DNA of 64,000 nucleotides from Gari tellinella (GCA_922989275.2 OV277858.1:1488001-1552000), one strand, 5' to 3'. Shown: positions 21,636 through 33,298, counted from the stretch's first letter. Program-made: numbers and translations. The notes: generated by a model not told the origin, from the sequence alone.

Positions 21636-21890
21636 TATGAAAGACTCAAGCAGGAAACGCAAAACAAACAATACACCCACCTGTCAAGCAGAACTCACAC
21701 ACACACACAGTCATACCACAACAAACACACACACACACGCAATACAATTCCTTCATCTACACACTAAATAGAAAACAACACACAATACAAACATAAAGCA
21801 AAGTGAATATAGGAGCCCGCCTTTGTACGGTCAGTATCAATTAATAATTAATTATAAATTAATTATTAACAACCACTTAGTCGGCCAGAT
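21636..21890 (+). repeat. CA-rich dispersed repeat, copy 2
   Basis: Matches copy 1 (13420-13680) through the CA microsatellite, the CATAAAGCAAAGTGAATATA stretch and the AATTAATTATAAATTAATTA block. With copy 3 (25325-25525, opposite strand) it frames a 3.9-kb interval like a pair of terminal inverted repeats. Confidence 0.8.
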
Positions 21891-23210
21891 TGGGAAAAAA
21901 ACACTTATACCATGGACAACAATAACAATGTACAAATTAATACTAGTCCAGTCGAATTAGATCATGAGGTAGAACTAATTGCAACAGAAACTTGTTTGCG
22001 ACTGTGCGCAAATATAGATCGAAGTGTAGTTCATACTAAAAGTCCCACAAAACTGCTCGCTCAATAAAAAGAAATATTTGGTGTCAAAGTTTGTAAAATT
22101 CCTCTTTCCCGATTCAGTCACCATATCCCAACAATATGCTACATCATGACGTCATAACAGCTATTTCATAACGTCGTCGCGCAAAAGATGACGGCCCGCA
22201 CTTGACTGGGTTTACCTTGATACGGACTCAATTTCAGCTAGTCCGCAGTATAGTAAGGTAAGACATACTAAAACCACCATGGTTAGACTCGGTTAATTTT
22301 ATAAGATATATTCAATATCAATATATTCAATAAATTGTACAACAAATATTTATTTTATCGAAATTAGTCAACATTATTGTATGAGCCCCCTTTTATAGAG
22401 CAAATAGAAAGAAGTTTGCGTTTCCTATTCGAAAAATTGTTTTAAAGCATGAACAAATTCCATGTAGAAGGTTGAAATGAAAAATAGTATGTATAATTTA
22501 TTGTAAATGATGTGAAAACTGTCACATTTGAAGGCTATTTACTTAAAAACTCGCGAATCCCATGGCATTTATTTTTTCTACGAAAACCAATTCGGGTCAC
22601 AAAATAAAATTTCGGGTAAATCAATAAATTCTTCTTAGGAGAAAAGTGACGCTTATATAAAGCATTTTCTGTGGTTATTTTCTACGCTATATTAGTATTA
22701 AAATAAAAAGGGCTTATATGAAAATCGATGAAAGTCAGTTTGCAGACCTGTGTCTGAATCTCCTGCACAGTTTTGAATCTCCTACATGATTATGTTTTCC
22801 TACATTTAAGCTTACTAGTAGTAATCTGTAAATACATTGTGCATTGGCTTATCGCCCAAATATTAATTTATACTATCTTTCAGACTGCACAATGCTCGTG
22901 ATGCACACATATACCCATGGCTTATTAAAGACAGGACTCGTACCCAAAGGTAGCAGTTTGCAGTATGCCTACTTAGGCAAAAAAAGAATCCCCTGTTTCG
23001 GAGAACCCGACCCTACCTATTTTGTTTCCGACCGTTGCTCAAAACACATTTTTCCTTTTTAAGGGCCTTCTGGATCTAATGATAAATGATTAATATTTGT
23101 ATCGTTTAATTTTTTGTCCATATGAGTTACAGATATTGCCTATTAAGTTTACAAATTAGTCACTCGGCCTAATTATCAGCAGTCGGCGAAAATATAAACT
23201 TCTGTACAGT
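21891..23210. other. Left-arm sequence without recognised gene
   Basis: A 72-codon frame at 22844-23062 (with KKRIPCFGEPDPTYFVSDRC) is kept with one substitution in the mirror arm (36360-36578), but this follows from recent duplication and I do not recognise the product. The rest is A+T-rich. Confidence 0.45.
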
Positions 23211-23790
23211 TTTCGATCAATGTTTAAACGAGGCTTTTCTAAAGAGACTTGTCTTATTCATCTTTCTGACTTTATTAGATTCCAAATGGATAAAGGTAAT
23301 ATGGTAGGCATGCTACTCCTCGATTTACATAAAGCTTTTGAAGCTTTGGATTTACACCACTACAGTGTTGACTGGTTTAGATCTTACCTTTCAGACAGGT
23401 AACAATTGGTTGATGTTTCAGGAACATTCTATTCTCTAGAAGGTATATCGTATGTAGTGTGCCACAAGGCTCAATACTGGGGCCTCTTTTGTTTTTAATT
23501 TATGTCAATGACATGCCGGGTGTTGTATCAAACAAGCTTTTATTGTATGCAGATGATTCTGGTATATTTGTCTCCGGCAAAAGTATTTTCCAAATTTAAA
23601 GTTGTTTTTCTAAAGACCTGAGTGTAGTTAGTGAATTGTTAGTTGATAATAAACTTTAACTTCATCTCGGTAAGACTGAGTCAATCCTGATTGGTTCTAG
23701 ACCTCAACTTAGATCTCAATCACATTTAGATTTAATTTGTAATGGCCAACATATTAAAGTCCTATTGTGTTTCCAGACCCTTTTTCTATG
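23211..23790 (+). pseudogene. Degenerate RT fragment, jockey/CR1 superfamily (left)
   Basis: Across shifting frames I read GFSKETCLIHLSDF, VGMLLLDLHKAFEALD (first RT Asp block), SVDWFRSYLSDR, then VPQGSILGPLLFLIYVNDMP, LLLYADDSGIF and LGKTESILIGSRPQ. At least two frameshifts and several stops interrupt it. The mirror lies at about 35632-36211. It is a different LINE family from the 10445 and 19205 copies. Confidence 0.8.
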
Positions 23791-23939
23791 TCTAAAATAC
23801 AACAAAGGTAAATATTAATGTTTGAACATTCTTGTGGGCCAAGCCGATCTTTGAAATGTTGTAAACAGACCTATATCACCAACATGGGTGGTTTAAAGCC
23901 GTAACAAACCGTAAGTAAAACTTCTGATATAGATAGCAC

Positions 23940-23998
23940 TATGTTTTGATGTGTCATGTGACATGACCGGAAGTTGTGGAGATAATACAAATGGCGGA
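23940..23998 (+). promoter_or_regulatory. Candidate TATA-less promoter (ETS and YY1-like words)
   Basis: ACCGGAAGT at about 23967-23975 matches an ETS-factor core, and AAATGGCGGAC (23989-23999) resembles a YY1 start-site element. Both occur together in many housekeeping-type metazoan promoters. Mirrored at about 35423-35480. Functional status is inference. Confidence 0.35.
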
Positions 23999-24023
23999 CA
24001 ACGTGACATCAGCTTTTTGTTTG
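23991..24023 (+). CDS. Possible first coding exon (MADNVTSAFCL)
   Basis: ATGGCGGACAACGTGACATC begins an 11-codon stretch in good start context (ACAA before ATG) and runs straight into GTAAGTG, a consensus splice donor, at 24024. The upstream ETS/YY1-like words fit a gene 5' end. No second exon is recognised downstream: the next 460 bp hold no clear frame and then an RT remnant begins. It may be a real first exon of a gene lying elsewhere, a copied 5' end, or chance. Mirror copy at 35399-35431 on the minus strand. Confidence 0.35.
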
Positions 24024-24484
24024 GTAAGTGTTTGAGCTTATATCATCGATCATTCAAACCGATTAAAAATACTAATAGAAGAATGTGTTCAATTATGATG
24101 AATCGTTAAACATGTTAAGCATCTGGCATTTAGTTTAAGCCTTACAGACTCAAAATCTCAGTACAAAGCACCAACATGTAGTATGAGGCGCCCAACGGGG
24201 CGAAATCATATTTGAATATGAGTAAGTTCTTCTTCTTTCATTAATGTGCCGGGTCCACCCTGGGCAACTTTGGCCATGTATTTGGTTTATCCTTTTGCAT
24301 ATCTCCACAAAGAAAGACCTGATCGGCCGTACTGAAAAGTACGGAATGTAACAATCTGAATTGATACGTCGTAGAATCCTATTAAGGCTTTTACACGATG
24401 GTGAGAAGTGACGCCAATATTATTGACGATGATCTCAACAATGTTGATACAGATTAACGAATGAACTTATTATGATTGATTTAT

Positions 24485-25324
24485 CGTACATTAGGTAGAT
24501 TCTATACAATTGACAGCACCGTGGAACTCTAAACGAAATGGGGCATTTAGTCAAGCAAATAAGACAAACAAACCTTCAGATAGGAAAACATTCCTTGACC
24601 TAAAACATCTCGTCAAGAAAAAGATAAAGGAGTCTTATAACCACTATCTCGAAGACATGTTAAATTTTGACGATACCGACTCATCTCAGAACAAGAAACC
24701 AAACACCAAAAAGCTATTTTCACTCATTAAACATTCCAGACAAGACTCCACAACATTACCATCACTAAAAGCTGAAAGAAAGTTCTCCTATGATGACTAA
24801 GACAAAACCACAGCTCTAAACAATCAATTTCAATCAGTTTCCATCCCAAAATCATCATTAAAGCTATCGTCTCTGTGCCAAATGAAACTTGACAATATCT
24901 CCAGCTCCACAGAAAATAATGGTCAACACTTCCCGGACATGTGAGAGATACAGATAGATGATAAAGGACTTACTAAACTCCTACAAAACCTAAATCCGCA
25001 CAAAGGTTGTGGTTCAGACAACATCAGGCCTATATTACTGAAAAACCTAGCAGAGGAACTGCCACCTATCCTAAAACACATCTTCCAAAGGTCTATAGAT
25101 AATGGCACCCTACCTTCTCAGTGGGAAAATGCAAACATAACACCAATCTTCAAAAAGGGTGACAGATCAAATCCAGAAAATTACAGACCCATTTCACTAA
25201 CCTGCGCACTCTGTAAAGTTTTTGAACATGTTGCTTCCTCTGCAATTGTCAAACACTTCACAAAAAGGACCTACTCTATCATCTCCAACATGGGTTCAAA
25301 TAATTGTAATGTGAAAATGATATT
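24485..25324 (+). pseudogene. LINE linker and N-terminal RT fragment (left)
   Basis: The plus strand reads TAPWNSKRNGAFSQANKTNK and KESYNHYLEDML (endonuclease-RT linker type). After a stop near 24798 and one near 24942 come LNPHKGCGSDNIRPILLKNL, LPSQWENANITPIFKKGDRS and NPENYRPISLTCALCKVFEH, the usual N-terminal RT block of jockey/CR1-type elements. It ends abruptly at 25324 against CA-rich repeat copy 3. The mirror (34098-34937) keeps a 148-codon frame where this copy has a premature stop (MSEIQ there, TGA here). Confidence 0.85.
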
Positions 25325-25525
25325 ATGAATGGATAGGCGGGCTCCTATGTTCACTTTGCTTTATGTTTGTATTGCGTGTTGTTTTCTATTAGTGTGTAGA
25401 TGAAGCAATGGTATTGCGTGTGTGTGTGTGTGTTTGTTGTGGTATGACTGTGTGTGTTCTGCTTGAGAGGTGGGTGTATTGTTTGTGTTACGTTTCCTGC
25501 TTGAGTCTTTCGTATTTATTTATAT
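25325..25525 (-). repeat. CA-rich dispersed repeat, copy 3 (inverted)
   Basis: GGCGGGCTCCTATGTTCACT, TTGCTTTATGTTTGTATTGC, a TGTGTGTG tract, ACTGTGTGTGTTCTGCTTGA and TTTCCTGCTTGAGTCTTTCG are the reverse complement of copies 1 and 2. Mirror at 33895-34097. Confidence 0.8.
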
Positions 25526-26125
25526 GTAATTCCCGTGTCTTTTGTGAAAATTGAAGGCTTTTCGCCATCTCTTCTCGAAAATATTTGAAAGATTGTATAT
25601 AGCCTTACAGGTAGGAACATATGCGAGAAACTTAATAGACAAATATTCCTGAGAGGTGATTTTACCTTTTCTTACCTTAAAATACTGATATTTTTATGGA
25701 ATGCCTAGTCCAGCAGACGTGAACATCACAAAATAAAAATTATTGTCCCAATATTTGCATCATATGAGAAAAATTGAAAAATCTGAACCGTCCTCTTAAA
25801 AATATGCAATATTTTCCATACGATTTTACATTATATGACTTACAAGATTGTATGTTTGTACAAAAATGAAAACTTAGGCATAGCAAAACACTTGCTTGTT
25901 TTTTCATACAATACTTACGCAATCTAAATCCAAAATATGAAGATATTTGGCCGCACCTAACTGGAAATAATTAAGTTTGTCTTAGAAAAAGTGTTGGGGG
26001 CCTAGAATACTTTATAAAGACTGAACAATAAATTTGGCTTATAAATAAATATTTTTGCAAGTTAATGTCAGGCGCATTTATAAACATCTAATCATTGATA
26101 CAGGAAAATTTTGTTGTTTAAAAAA
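25526..26125. other. Left-arm sequence, nothing recognised
   Basis: A+T-rich, mirrored at about 33298-33895. No gene, hairpin or element end apart from the TTTAAAAAA at 26117-26125, which is a possible target duplication of the adjoining transposon. Confidence 0.5.
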
Positions 26126-28591
26126 GATATATCGCCCTATAAGAGCCATAAGGGCTCATCTGCACATTTGGTCAAAAATGACATTTCCGTAAATTCTGAT
26201 AGGTAATATCAAGGTTTATCATCTGTAAAAATATCTAACATCAGTTTGCATATTTAAGTAGGTAAAAATGACAGAGTCATAAGGGCTCATCTCCAAAACT
26301 GAAACATTTATAGAGCCAGAAGGGCTCATCTGCTCCAGCATCTGGGCCATAAGGGCTCATCTGCAGCTTTCACTGCAGTTCAGCCCCTACAAATAGGGTG
26401 ATTTATGTTATCTGACACTTGATTTCTGCTGAATATGTAAATATGCAGGATGTGTATCAGTACAAGTTAGTTAAACTCATAAATGCTGGCTGAAACAAAG
26501 GAATGTGGTCATCTGTTGTTTTGCTGATGAGCCCTTATGGCTTTAACCAGATTTTATATTATAACTTGTATATTTTCACTGTAATATTTAACACAAAAAC
26601 AAAGTGCATTGACAGAAAAGTAAGCATGTATTATGGACTAATGTTTTGATTAGAATTTAGATTAGATTTATCAAGGTACAAATATATTTAACTTTTATCA
26701 GTTTTTTGCGAGATGAGCCCTTATGGCTCTGCAAATTTTCGGTACAAATTATTGTGATCATCCCTCATCATCATTGCATCATCTCATCATTCATCTGCCC
26801 TATATGACATATTCAGTGTTGTCGTGCTGTAAAACCAAACGCATCCATCCATCCAGAAAATAATGCCAGCAAGCATTAGTCTAACAATCTCTTTCCATAA
26901 AATAAAATTCAGTAAAACAGAAGAAATCTGCATGAAAGAAAAATGTTGAAAAGGATAATAACTCTCACAATATTGATGCAAGAGTTACTAGTATGACCCT
27001 TGTGCAATACACTTGTCAGGCTCTTTCTATAAATGAAATTTCATCTTAAAAGCTTCCGTAGAACAGGAGTTATGAAGCATGACGCAAAAAGTGTGATTGA
27101 CAGACAGACATACAGACAGATGGACAGACAGACGCCGGAAAAGTGATCCCTAAGTGTCACCTCTGCCTACAGCTGGTGATACAACAAATACTAATTCAAC
27201 ATGTTACAACAAGTAACAACACAGGTGATTATCAGGTTCTCTTCGAACATCGAAGACAAGCAAGTCGGTAAAAGATCGGCAATCCATGTTTTACACGCCT
27301 TGCTCAAATCATAGCAAAGTATACTACAAAAGAAAGCTAATTTGTTATAATTTGACAGTGTTTGCACTTTCTTACAAGAAAGGTACATGCTACCTATGGG
27401 ATGAGAGACATTGGCAGGGAGGTTCATCCGACATTGGCCCATGCTTGATAACTTACATCAATGGTCTCCCGCCTACCATAAAGCATGTTATTTTATATTC
27501 AGATTGTTGTTTGGACAGAACAGGAATCAGTAATCTGACTGGAGGATTGGTGCACACAGTTATAGCTAGTGCATCTGATCAATTTAGAACATACAACAAA
27601 AGTTCTTGGAGTCTGGTCACACCCAACTGGGGTGTGACTCCATGCACTCGACAATAGAACTCGCAAAAAGGGAACTTCCATTTTCCATCCTGATCAGTTG
27701 GATACTTTTGTCCACATTGCTCGCAGGAATAAACCATAATTACGTGGTTGTGCCAATGTATTATGAAAGTTCTTGAATCTTAAGGAGTATACAAAGCAGG
27801 AACTGAAAAGCTCCAAAATTGATACAGAGGGGAACAGAGTGACCTGGTTACAAGTCAAAGTACTAAAGGTTAAAATATCCCCTCCAAAGGAAATATTAGT
27901 AAAAGAAAGTTTTCATGAGGAAAACCTTTGAATTCTTAATGATAGCAATGTGGCAAGAGGAAGGCCAGGTTTCGGTCTCGAACCACTGCCTTCAAAATAG
28001 CAGGATTCCTTAGCGGTTTCGGATGAAAATAAAAATTATCTTGTTTCTTTGTGTAACAGTCGTATTATTCCTGCTTTGTATAGACCTTTTTGTGATAATC
28101 TAAGGGCAAGTAAGGTGATTAAGAACCGTCTTCCAGAACCAGACATTTTGGAAGAAAATGAAGGTAGTGAGTAGCTTGAGGACCTTAGGAGGACAGTAAC
28201 ATATGCACATATGCATCGGTTAGGACATATTTAGTAGTTCTTATGTAATAATAAACAAATTAAGACTAAGTTAAAAACGTTTCAACTGTAAATTCTACTT
28301 GGAGTATTACTTGGGCCCTTATGGCCCTGCAATTGTGACAAGTAATGTGAAAAACATTTTCGAGCCATAAGGGCTCATCTACAAAAATTGCCATTTAAGG
28401 CAATAAACAACATTTTTACCAGATTTTATTTGATGCATTTAAATTGTGTTGGCTATATATGTTTGTGGAAATAAAGTTACCAGAATTCATAGAACGACTG
28501 ATTTTATAATATGATTCAAAGTTTGTTTCTTCATTTTCTCGAAAAGACAAAAACTGCAGATGAGCCCTTATGGGTCTTATAGGGCGATATA
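26126..28591. mobile_element. DNA transposon with repeated AGCCATAAGGGCTCAT motif
   Basis: Terminal inverted repeats of about 35 bp (TATATCGCCCTATAAGAGCC, then ATAAGGGCTCATCTGCA) lie at 26127-26162 and, inverted, 28557-28591. Possible 9-bp duplication TTTAAAAAA at 26117-26125 and 28592-28600. The near-dyad AGCCATAAGGGCTCATCT or its inverse recurs internally at about 26275, 26320, 26347, 26523, 26712, 28310 and 28362. No transposase is readable. An RT scrap lies inside (27411-27510). Only 26126-26750 is mirrored in the right arm (32674-33298). Confidence 0.75.
27411..27510 (+). pseudogene. RT scrap inside the DNA transposon
   Basis: The plus strand reads GPCLITYINGLPPTIKHVIL followed by YSDCC. 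This looks like the LGP.LF..YINDLP...... L.ADD block of a non-LTR RT with the second catalytic Asp replaced (SDC for ADD). Neighbouring RT motifs are not recognisable. Low information, so the call is tentative. Confidence 0.5.
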
Positions 28592-28795
28592 TTTAAAAAA
28601 ATATGTATATATAGAGCTCGGTCGGGATTCGAATCCGTGCGGGGAAGGCCATGCAAGTTTACAAAACAAGATTTGCAACATTTCTGACTACGTTCGGATA
28701 ATATCTAACATTATCGTCCAGGTTTTTTATGAGAGTATTCGGTATATTCCGTTATACACGGAAAATGCCGAGATTACACGGAAAAGGGCGATCTT

Positions 28796-29830
28796 CAGTC
28801 TTGTAATTCCTTTAATTACACTCATATGGAATAAGAGGTCATACACTCGATGTGAGTCAGTGGTATTGAATGGCACTGCATCAGATGCTGTCCCTGTCTC
28901 ATCCGGGGTCCCTCAGGGGTCTGTGCTTAGTCCTCTCCTCTTTTTAGCCTATATGAACGACCTGCCCACCAACATCAAATCAAAGGTACGCCTATTTGCT
29001 GATGATACAGCTATTTACCTGTCCCTGTCTTCACCAAAGCAGTCAACAATCCTGCAAAACGACTTACTATTGCTCGAAAAATTGGAACAGGAATGGGATA
29101 TGCATTTCAACCCCTCTAAATGCCAGGTTGTCCATATAACCAAAAGAAAACAACCTAGCACTATTTGCATGGCTCATTGTTACAGTTTGTAGATTCAGCA
29201 AAGTACTTTGTCGTTGACATTTCACATAACCTATCCTAGGACGACCCCATAAATAGAGTCACCAACAAAGCTAATCAAACCCTAGGATTTCTTTGTAGAA
29301 ACATAAAGATACGTTCAGAACCCCTGAGGGCAAATGCTTACAAATCACTAGTCAAACACAAACTTGAATACGCCTCTGAAGTATGGTCCCCTCACACATA
29401 TACCCACATTAACCAAATATATACAGTACAACGAAGATCGGCACGCTGGATAAAACATAATTACGGCCAGAAGTCTAGTGTAACCAACATACTACATGCC
29501 CTGAACCTACGACGACTAGATCTCCGTCGCATTGACACTAGACTCTCTCTTATGTATAAAAGCACGTTTAATCTTGTGGCCATACCTATTGAAGGTTTTC
29601 TAATTCCAATCTCACGACAATCAAGACTTTCTCACCATCTCTCTTACATACTGATCTCAACCAAAACAGATTACTACAAGTATTCCTACTTCCCCACAAC
29701 TGTCTTCCACTGGTGAACTGACCAGATATTGTGTCTCTACCAAACATAGACCAGTTCAATGCTGCTATCTCCAGCATATGTACGTCCTCGCAAGGTGTTT
29801 CACATTAATGAAAGTTAGATAGATAGATGT
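28796..29830 (+). pseudogene. Second LINE fragment in the spacer (RT and C-terminus)
   Basis: Frame to 29192 contains LNGTASDAVPVSSGVPQGSV, LSPLLFLAYMNDLPTNIKSK, VRLFADDTAIYLSL with intact FADD, and FNPSKCQVVHITKR. After a stop, other frames give INRVTNKANQTLGFLCRNIK, VKHKLEYASEVWSPHT and VQRRSARWIKHNY, the usual C-terminal region of jockey/CR1-type elements. A TTAGATAGATAGATG simple repeat at 29813-29827 is a plausible 3' tail. The 5' end is truncated near a B-box-like GGATTCGAATCC at 28625-28636. Confidence 0.85.
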
Positions 29831-31350
29831 CCAATTGACTTATGATACACATTTTGTTAACACAGCACCTCCCATTCCCTAGTCTCTAACTCTTTTGTTG
29901 CCGCTGATGCTTGGCTGAGATTAGCCTACAGTTACTATTAATTACTAACTACTAATTACTTACATTTCAACTCTGACTCCACTGGGATGCAAACCTTTGA
30001 TAGCCTGTTTCATAGGCAGACACACTAACCGAGAAGGCATGATATGAATAGTGTTAAGCCAAATTTCAAATATTTTGAACAGTGGATACATACATTTTTG
30101 TAACTGCAAACTTTCTGCCCTTGTAAATGTCTTATACTCGTATAACATGTTTTCACAGGTATTCAATACATAATGTGACTCGGTGCAATTTGCGGTCTTT
30201 TCGGGTTATGATATTCGGCTCGGGATTTAGGTAGATAGTTCCGGTTGTCATTCTAATTTGTGCATTCCAAAAGTTGTCATAGACCAGAAAGGATCATTAA
30301 TTACATTTACTTTATTTAATTCATTTAGCATTAGGATCAAATCACAGATATAGGTAGGTAAGATGTTAGTTGTTAACATTGGCCAGTTATTTCCTCGGGT
30401 GTATTGGTTTGTATCGATATTTAGGCTGAAATTAGAAGAGACGTACTTTCGGTTTATTCGCGCCATTTCTATTCTTTGTTCATAATTACTTTCGACTGTC
30501 ATAGATGATAGCTCGTTTATTCACGTTTCAAACAGCATGTTAATAAAGTTCATTATTACAGAATTCACCTGCACCAGCGAGATTGACCAAGAGCGAGAGT
30601 GTTCATAATACCAGATATTGTGGTGAGTTGTAAATGTGTTGTGCCACTGTACCATTGTTTTATTTAGGTTTTTGTTAATGCTTTAAGCATTGTTTTAATT
30701 TAACTAAGATATCTACATGTACCAATGACATTAAAATGGAGCCACTTGCAAGACAGGTAAACATAAGTTTTATTGTATGTCTTGAAATCATGTTTATATA
30801 GGGAACCGTTGTTGTCAGTGCAACTGTTTAAATATTTGTTTATTTCATATTTCAGAACGGTTACGTTACTTGCGAGAGTGTTGTTCTCGTTCGTCATCCA
30901 GTGGTGTTGACGTGACATGTAGAGAGAGAGAAATAAAGATCTATATAAAGTACTCTTCTGGCCACGTATTTATTTTACGACCCGAAGGGTTAAAATGGAG
31001 CCCCCTGTCATGATCATAGATTGAGACGTAGTGAGGATCGAGGAAGGAGGTGGAGTTGGAGACGAAACGCGATTTAAGGACGATTTGGATAGTAGGATTG
31101 GCGTGAAAGTATTTTTTCAGCGTTGGATCTAGTGACAGTTTAGTGACACCATTTATAAGACTTAAGAGCAGCAAAGACTATATATAGTGACAGAAATACC
31201 AGTGTTCAAGTGACAATTATACATACAGAGACAATAAGGGACTTATTCTAGTTTATTCATACAGTGGCTCAAGTATTTTCCAGGTGGTGAGTGTGTTTAT
31301 TGATTATTCTTCTTGATAGATCTCATACAGATTCATACATTTTAAATACT
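29831..31350. other. Spacer sequence, nothing recognised
   Basis: Several 60-85-codon frames on the minus strand (30248-30502, 30941-31174) show no family pattern. The word AAAATGGAGCC occurs at about 30732 and 30992. No element ends recognised. Confidence 0.5.
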
Positions 31351-31620
31351 TTTCAGATTTTCATTAATTGGGAACCTGTTAACTATTCTTTGTCCGTTTA
31401 ATATAGTTGCTACTGTAATTTGAGTTTCTATTTGAATATTTTTCAGATTTTCATTAATTGGGAATCTATTAACTATTCTTTGTCCGTTTAATATAGTTGC
31501 TACTGTAATTTGAGTTTCTATTTGAATATTTTTCAGATTTTTATTAACTGGGAAGCTGTTTACTATTCATTGTCCGTTTAATACAGTTGCTATTGTAATT
31601 TGAGTTTCTTTTGAGAAATG
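31351..31620. repeat. Three tandem units of about 90 bp
   Basis: TTTCAGATTTTCATTAATTG, GGGAAcCTGTT, CTATTCTTTGTCCGTTTAAT and TTGCTACTGTAATTTGAGTT recur starting near 31351, 31443 and 31531, with the third unit most diverged. No coding frame crosses it. Confidence 0.85.
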
Positions 31621-32672
31621 TGATCTTTAATGTAAAGGGAGATAATTTGTAAGTAAAAGAGTGGTCACTTTTGTACTCTAATTCAATTCTAATTCATTGG
31701 TGGTGGTTTTCTTGGTAAATTAATTAACTTGAACTTTGAGGCGTTTCATGACTTTTTGGATTTAATGCTTTAGATATCACTCATTGATATATCTGCATAT
31801 GATGTGTCGTTCAAATGTAAATATCCGAATGATCTGTGATAGCAGTTCAAGCGTATTCAACCTTTGATATCTAAAGTTGATATCTATGATATCTATACCT
31901 TTGAAATCTAAAGTTTACTCAACGATGTCTAAGTTGTGCCTTAATTTTTAAATATAAAATGATTAAAAATGATGTATTTAACTACGACAATGCACAATAT
32001 CTCATTTCACACTGTGAAAAGATATAAACTCTGAAAAATGAAGTTCATTCACAATACTAAATAACACGCTAAGTGTAATGTTTCGCTGAAAAAAAACAAA
32101 TTAAATTTAAAGGGTACTGATAAAGGGGTAACTGAATAAGGGGAATTTCTCGGCTGAACTGTGTTGATGCTGATGTCTAGTCTCGTTAATGCTACAAATT
32201 CCTGAAAATTTTACAACAACAACTATAATGCTGATGATGCTACTACTACTGAATATATCTAAAAATAGCGACAATGGTCTGACGCAAAGTCGACCTGAAA
32301 ATTAATTACTAATAAATTAAAATATAGTCAATATCTACATGAACTGTATTGAAACTGTTCCTATGACATTAAGAAGACAATGTAGAGCTGAATCAAGCAA
32401 ATGCAATAAAAGTTACAAAGCCACTTGAATTAATGAAAATTTAAATACTCTGAAAACTACTACAACTAATTGTTCTACAAGAAAATCAATTCAAACTACA
32501 GGAATGCACCACTTGCAATGAAATATATGACTGAATGACCCAAATACACCAATAATAGGCTGAAAGTAGAAGTTTGACTGTTCAAAGGTGAAAGTAGAAA
32601 ATTGCCTAAAGTGAAAGTAGAAGTCTGACTGTCATAAATGATAAATAAACAAAGTGAATGGTGCTTAAATGC
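31621..32672. other. Spacer sequence, nothing recognised
   Basis: A+T-rich. A short local repeat of GTGAAAGTAGAAG lies near 32590-32630. Nothing else supports a feature. Confidence 0.5.
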
Positions 32673-32673
32673 T

Positions 32674-33298
32674 AATTTGTACCGAAAATTTGCAGAGCCA
32701 TAAGGGCTCATCTCGCAAAAAACTGATAAAAGTTAAATATATTTGTACCTTGATAAATCTAATCTAAATTCTAATCAAAACATTAGTCCATAATACATGC
32801 TTACTTTTCTGTCAATGCACTTTGTTTTTGTGTTAAATATTACAGTGAAAAAATACATGTTTTAATATAAAATCTGGTTAAAGCCATAAGGGCTCATCTG
32901 CAAAACAACAGATGACCACATTCCTTTGTTTCAGTCAGAATTTATGAGTTTAACTAACTTGTACTGATACACATCCTGCATATTTACATATTCAGCAGAA
33001 ATCAGGTGTCAGATAACATAAATCACTATATTTGTAGGGGCTGAACTGCAGTGAAAGCTGCAGATGAGCCCTTATGGCCCAGATGCTGGAGCAGATGAGC
33101 CCTTCTGGCTCTATAAATGTTTCAGTTTTGGAGATGAGCCCTTATGACTCTGTCATTTTTACCTACTTAAATATGCAAACTGATGTTAGATATTTTTACA
33201 GATGATAAACCTTGATATTACCTATCAGAATTTACGGAAATGTCATTTTTGACCAAATGTGCAGATGAGCCCTTATGGCTCTTATAGGGCGATATATC
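32674..33298. mobile_element. Truncated mirror copy of the DNA transposon
   Basis: Contains the terminal repeat AGGGCGATATATC at about 33284-33297 and internal AGCCATAAGGGCTCAT motifs at about 32697, 32883, 33065, 33092 and 33133. It corresponds to 26126-26750 and stops at the inner palindrome boundary, so it lacks about 1.8 kb and one terminus. Confidence 0.8.

Larger units (their letters stand above)
9541..26750 (+). repeat. Left arm of giant inverted repeat
   Basis: Every recognisable piece here recurs in reverse complement and reverse order between 32674 and 57463. Matched pairs include 9551/57453, 10450/56515, 11525/53759, 13293/51952, 18675/48686, 20163/39467, 21052/38578, 22844/36578 and 25108/34315. 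The sum of paired coordinates is constant within blocks (about 66965, 65245-65284, 67360, 59630, 59422) and steps at each large indel. Encoded RT fragments differ by about 3 residues in 231 and about 5 in 170, so the arms are highly similar. Confidence 0.95.
26751..32672. other. Unique spacer between palindrome arms
   Basis: About 5.9 kb with no mirrored counterpart. It holds the remaining three quarters of the DNA transposon, a LINE fragment (28796-29830), a short tandem repeat (31351-31620) and unrecognised sequence. The palindrome loop is thus large and not itself palindromic. Confidence 0.85.

Noticed and set aside
22844..23062. 72-codon frame conserved in both arms as a gene
   Set aside because: Conservation follows from the recent inverted duplication; no family recognised and no splice or promoter context. 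Left undecided.
27606..27632. GTCACACCC / GGGTGTGAC hairpin as a terminator or regulatory RNA
   Set aside because: Single 9-bp stem in a transposon interior with no related copies seen; likely chance.
26126..28591. Kolobok-type element with TTAA target duplication
   Set aside because: TTAA occurs within the flanking TTTAAAAAA, but placing it as the duplication breaks the symmetry of the terminal repeats.
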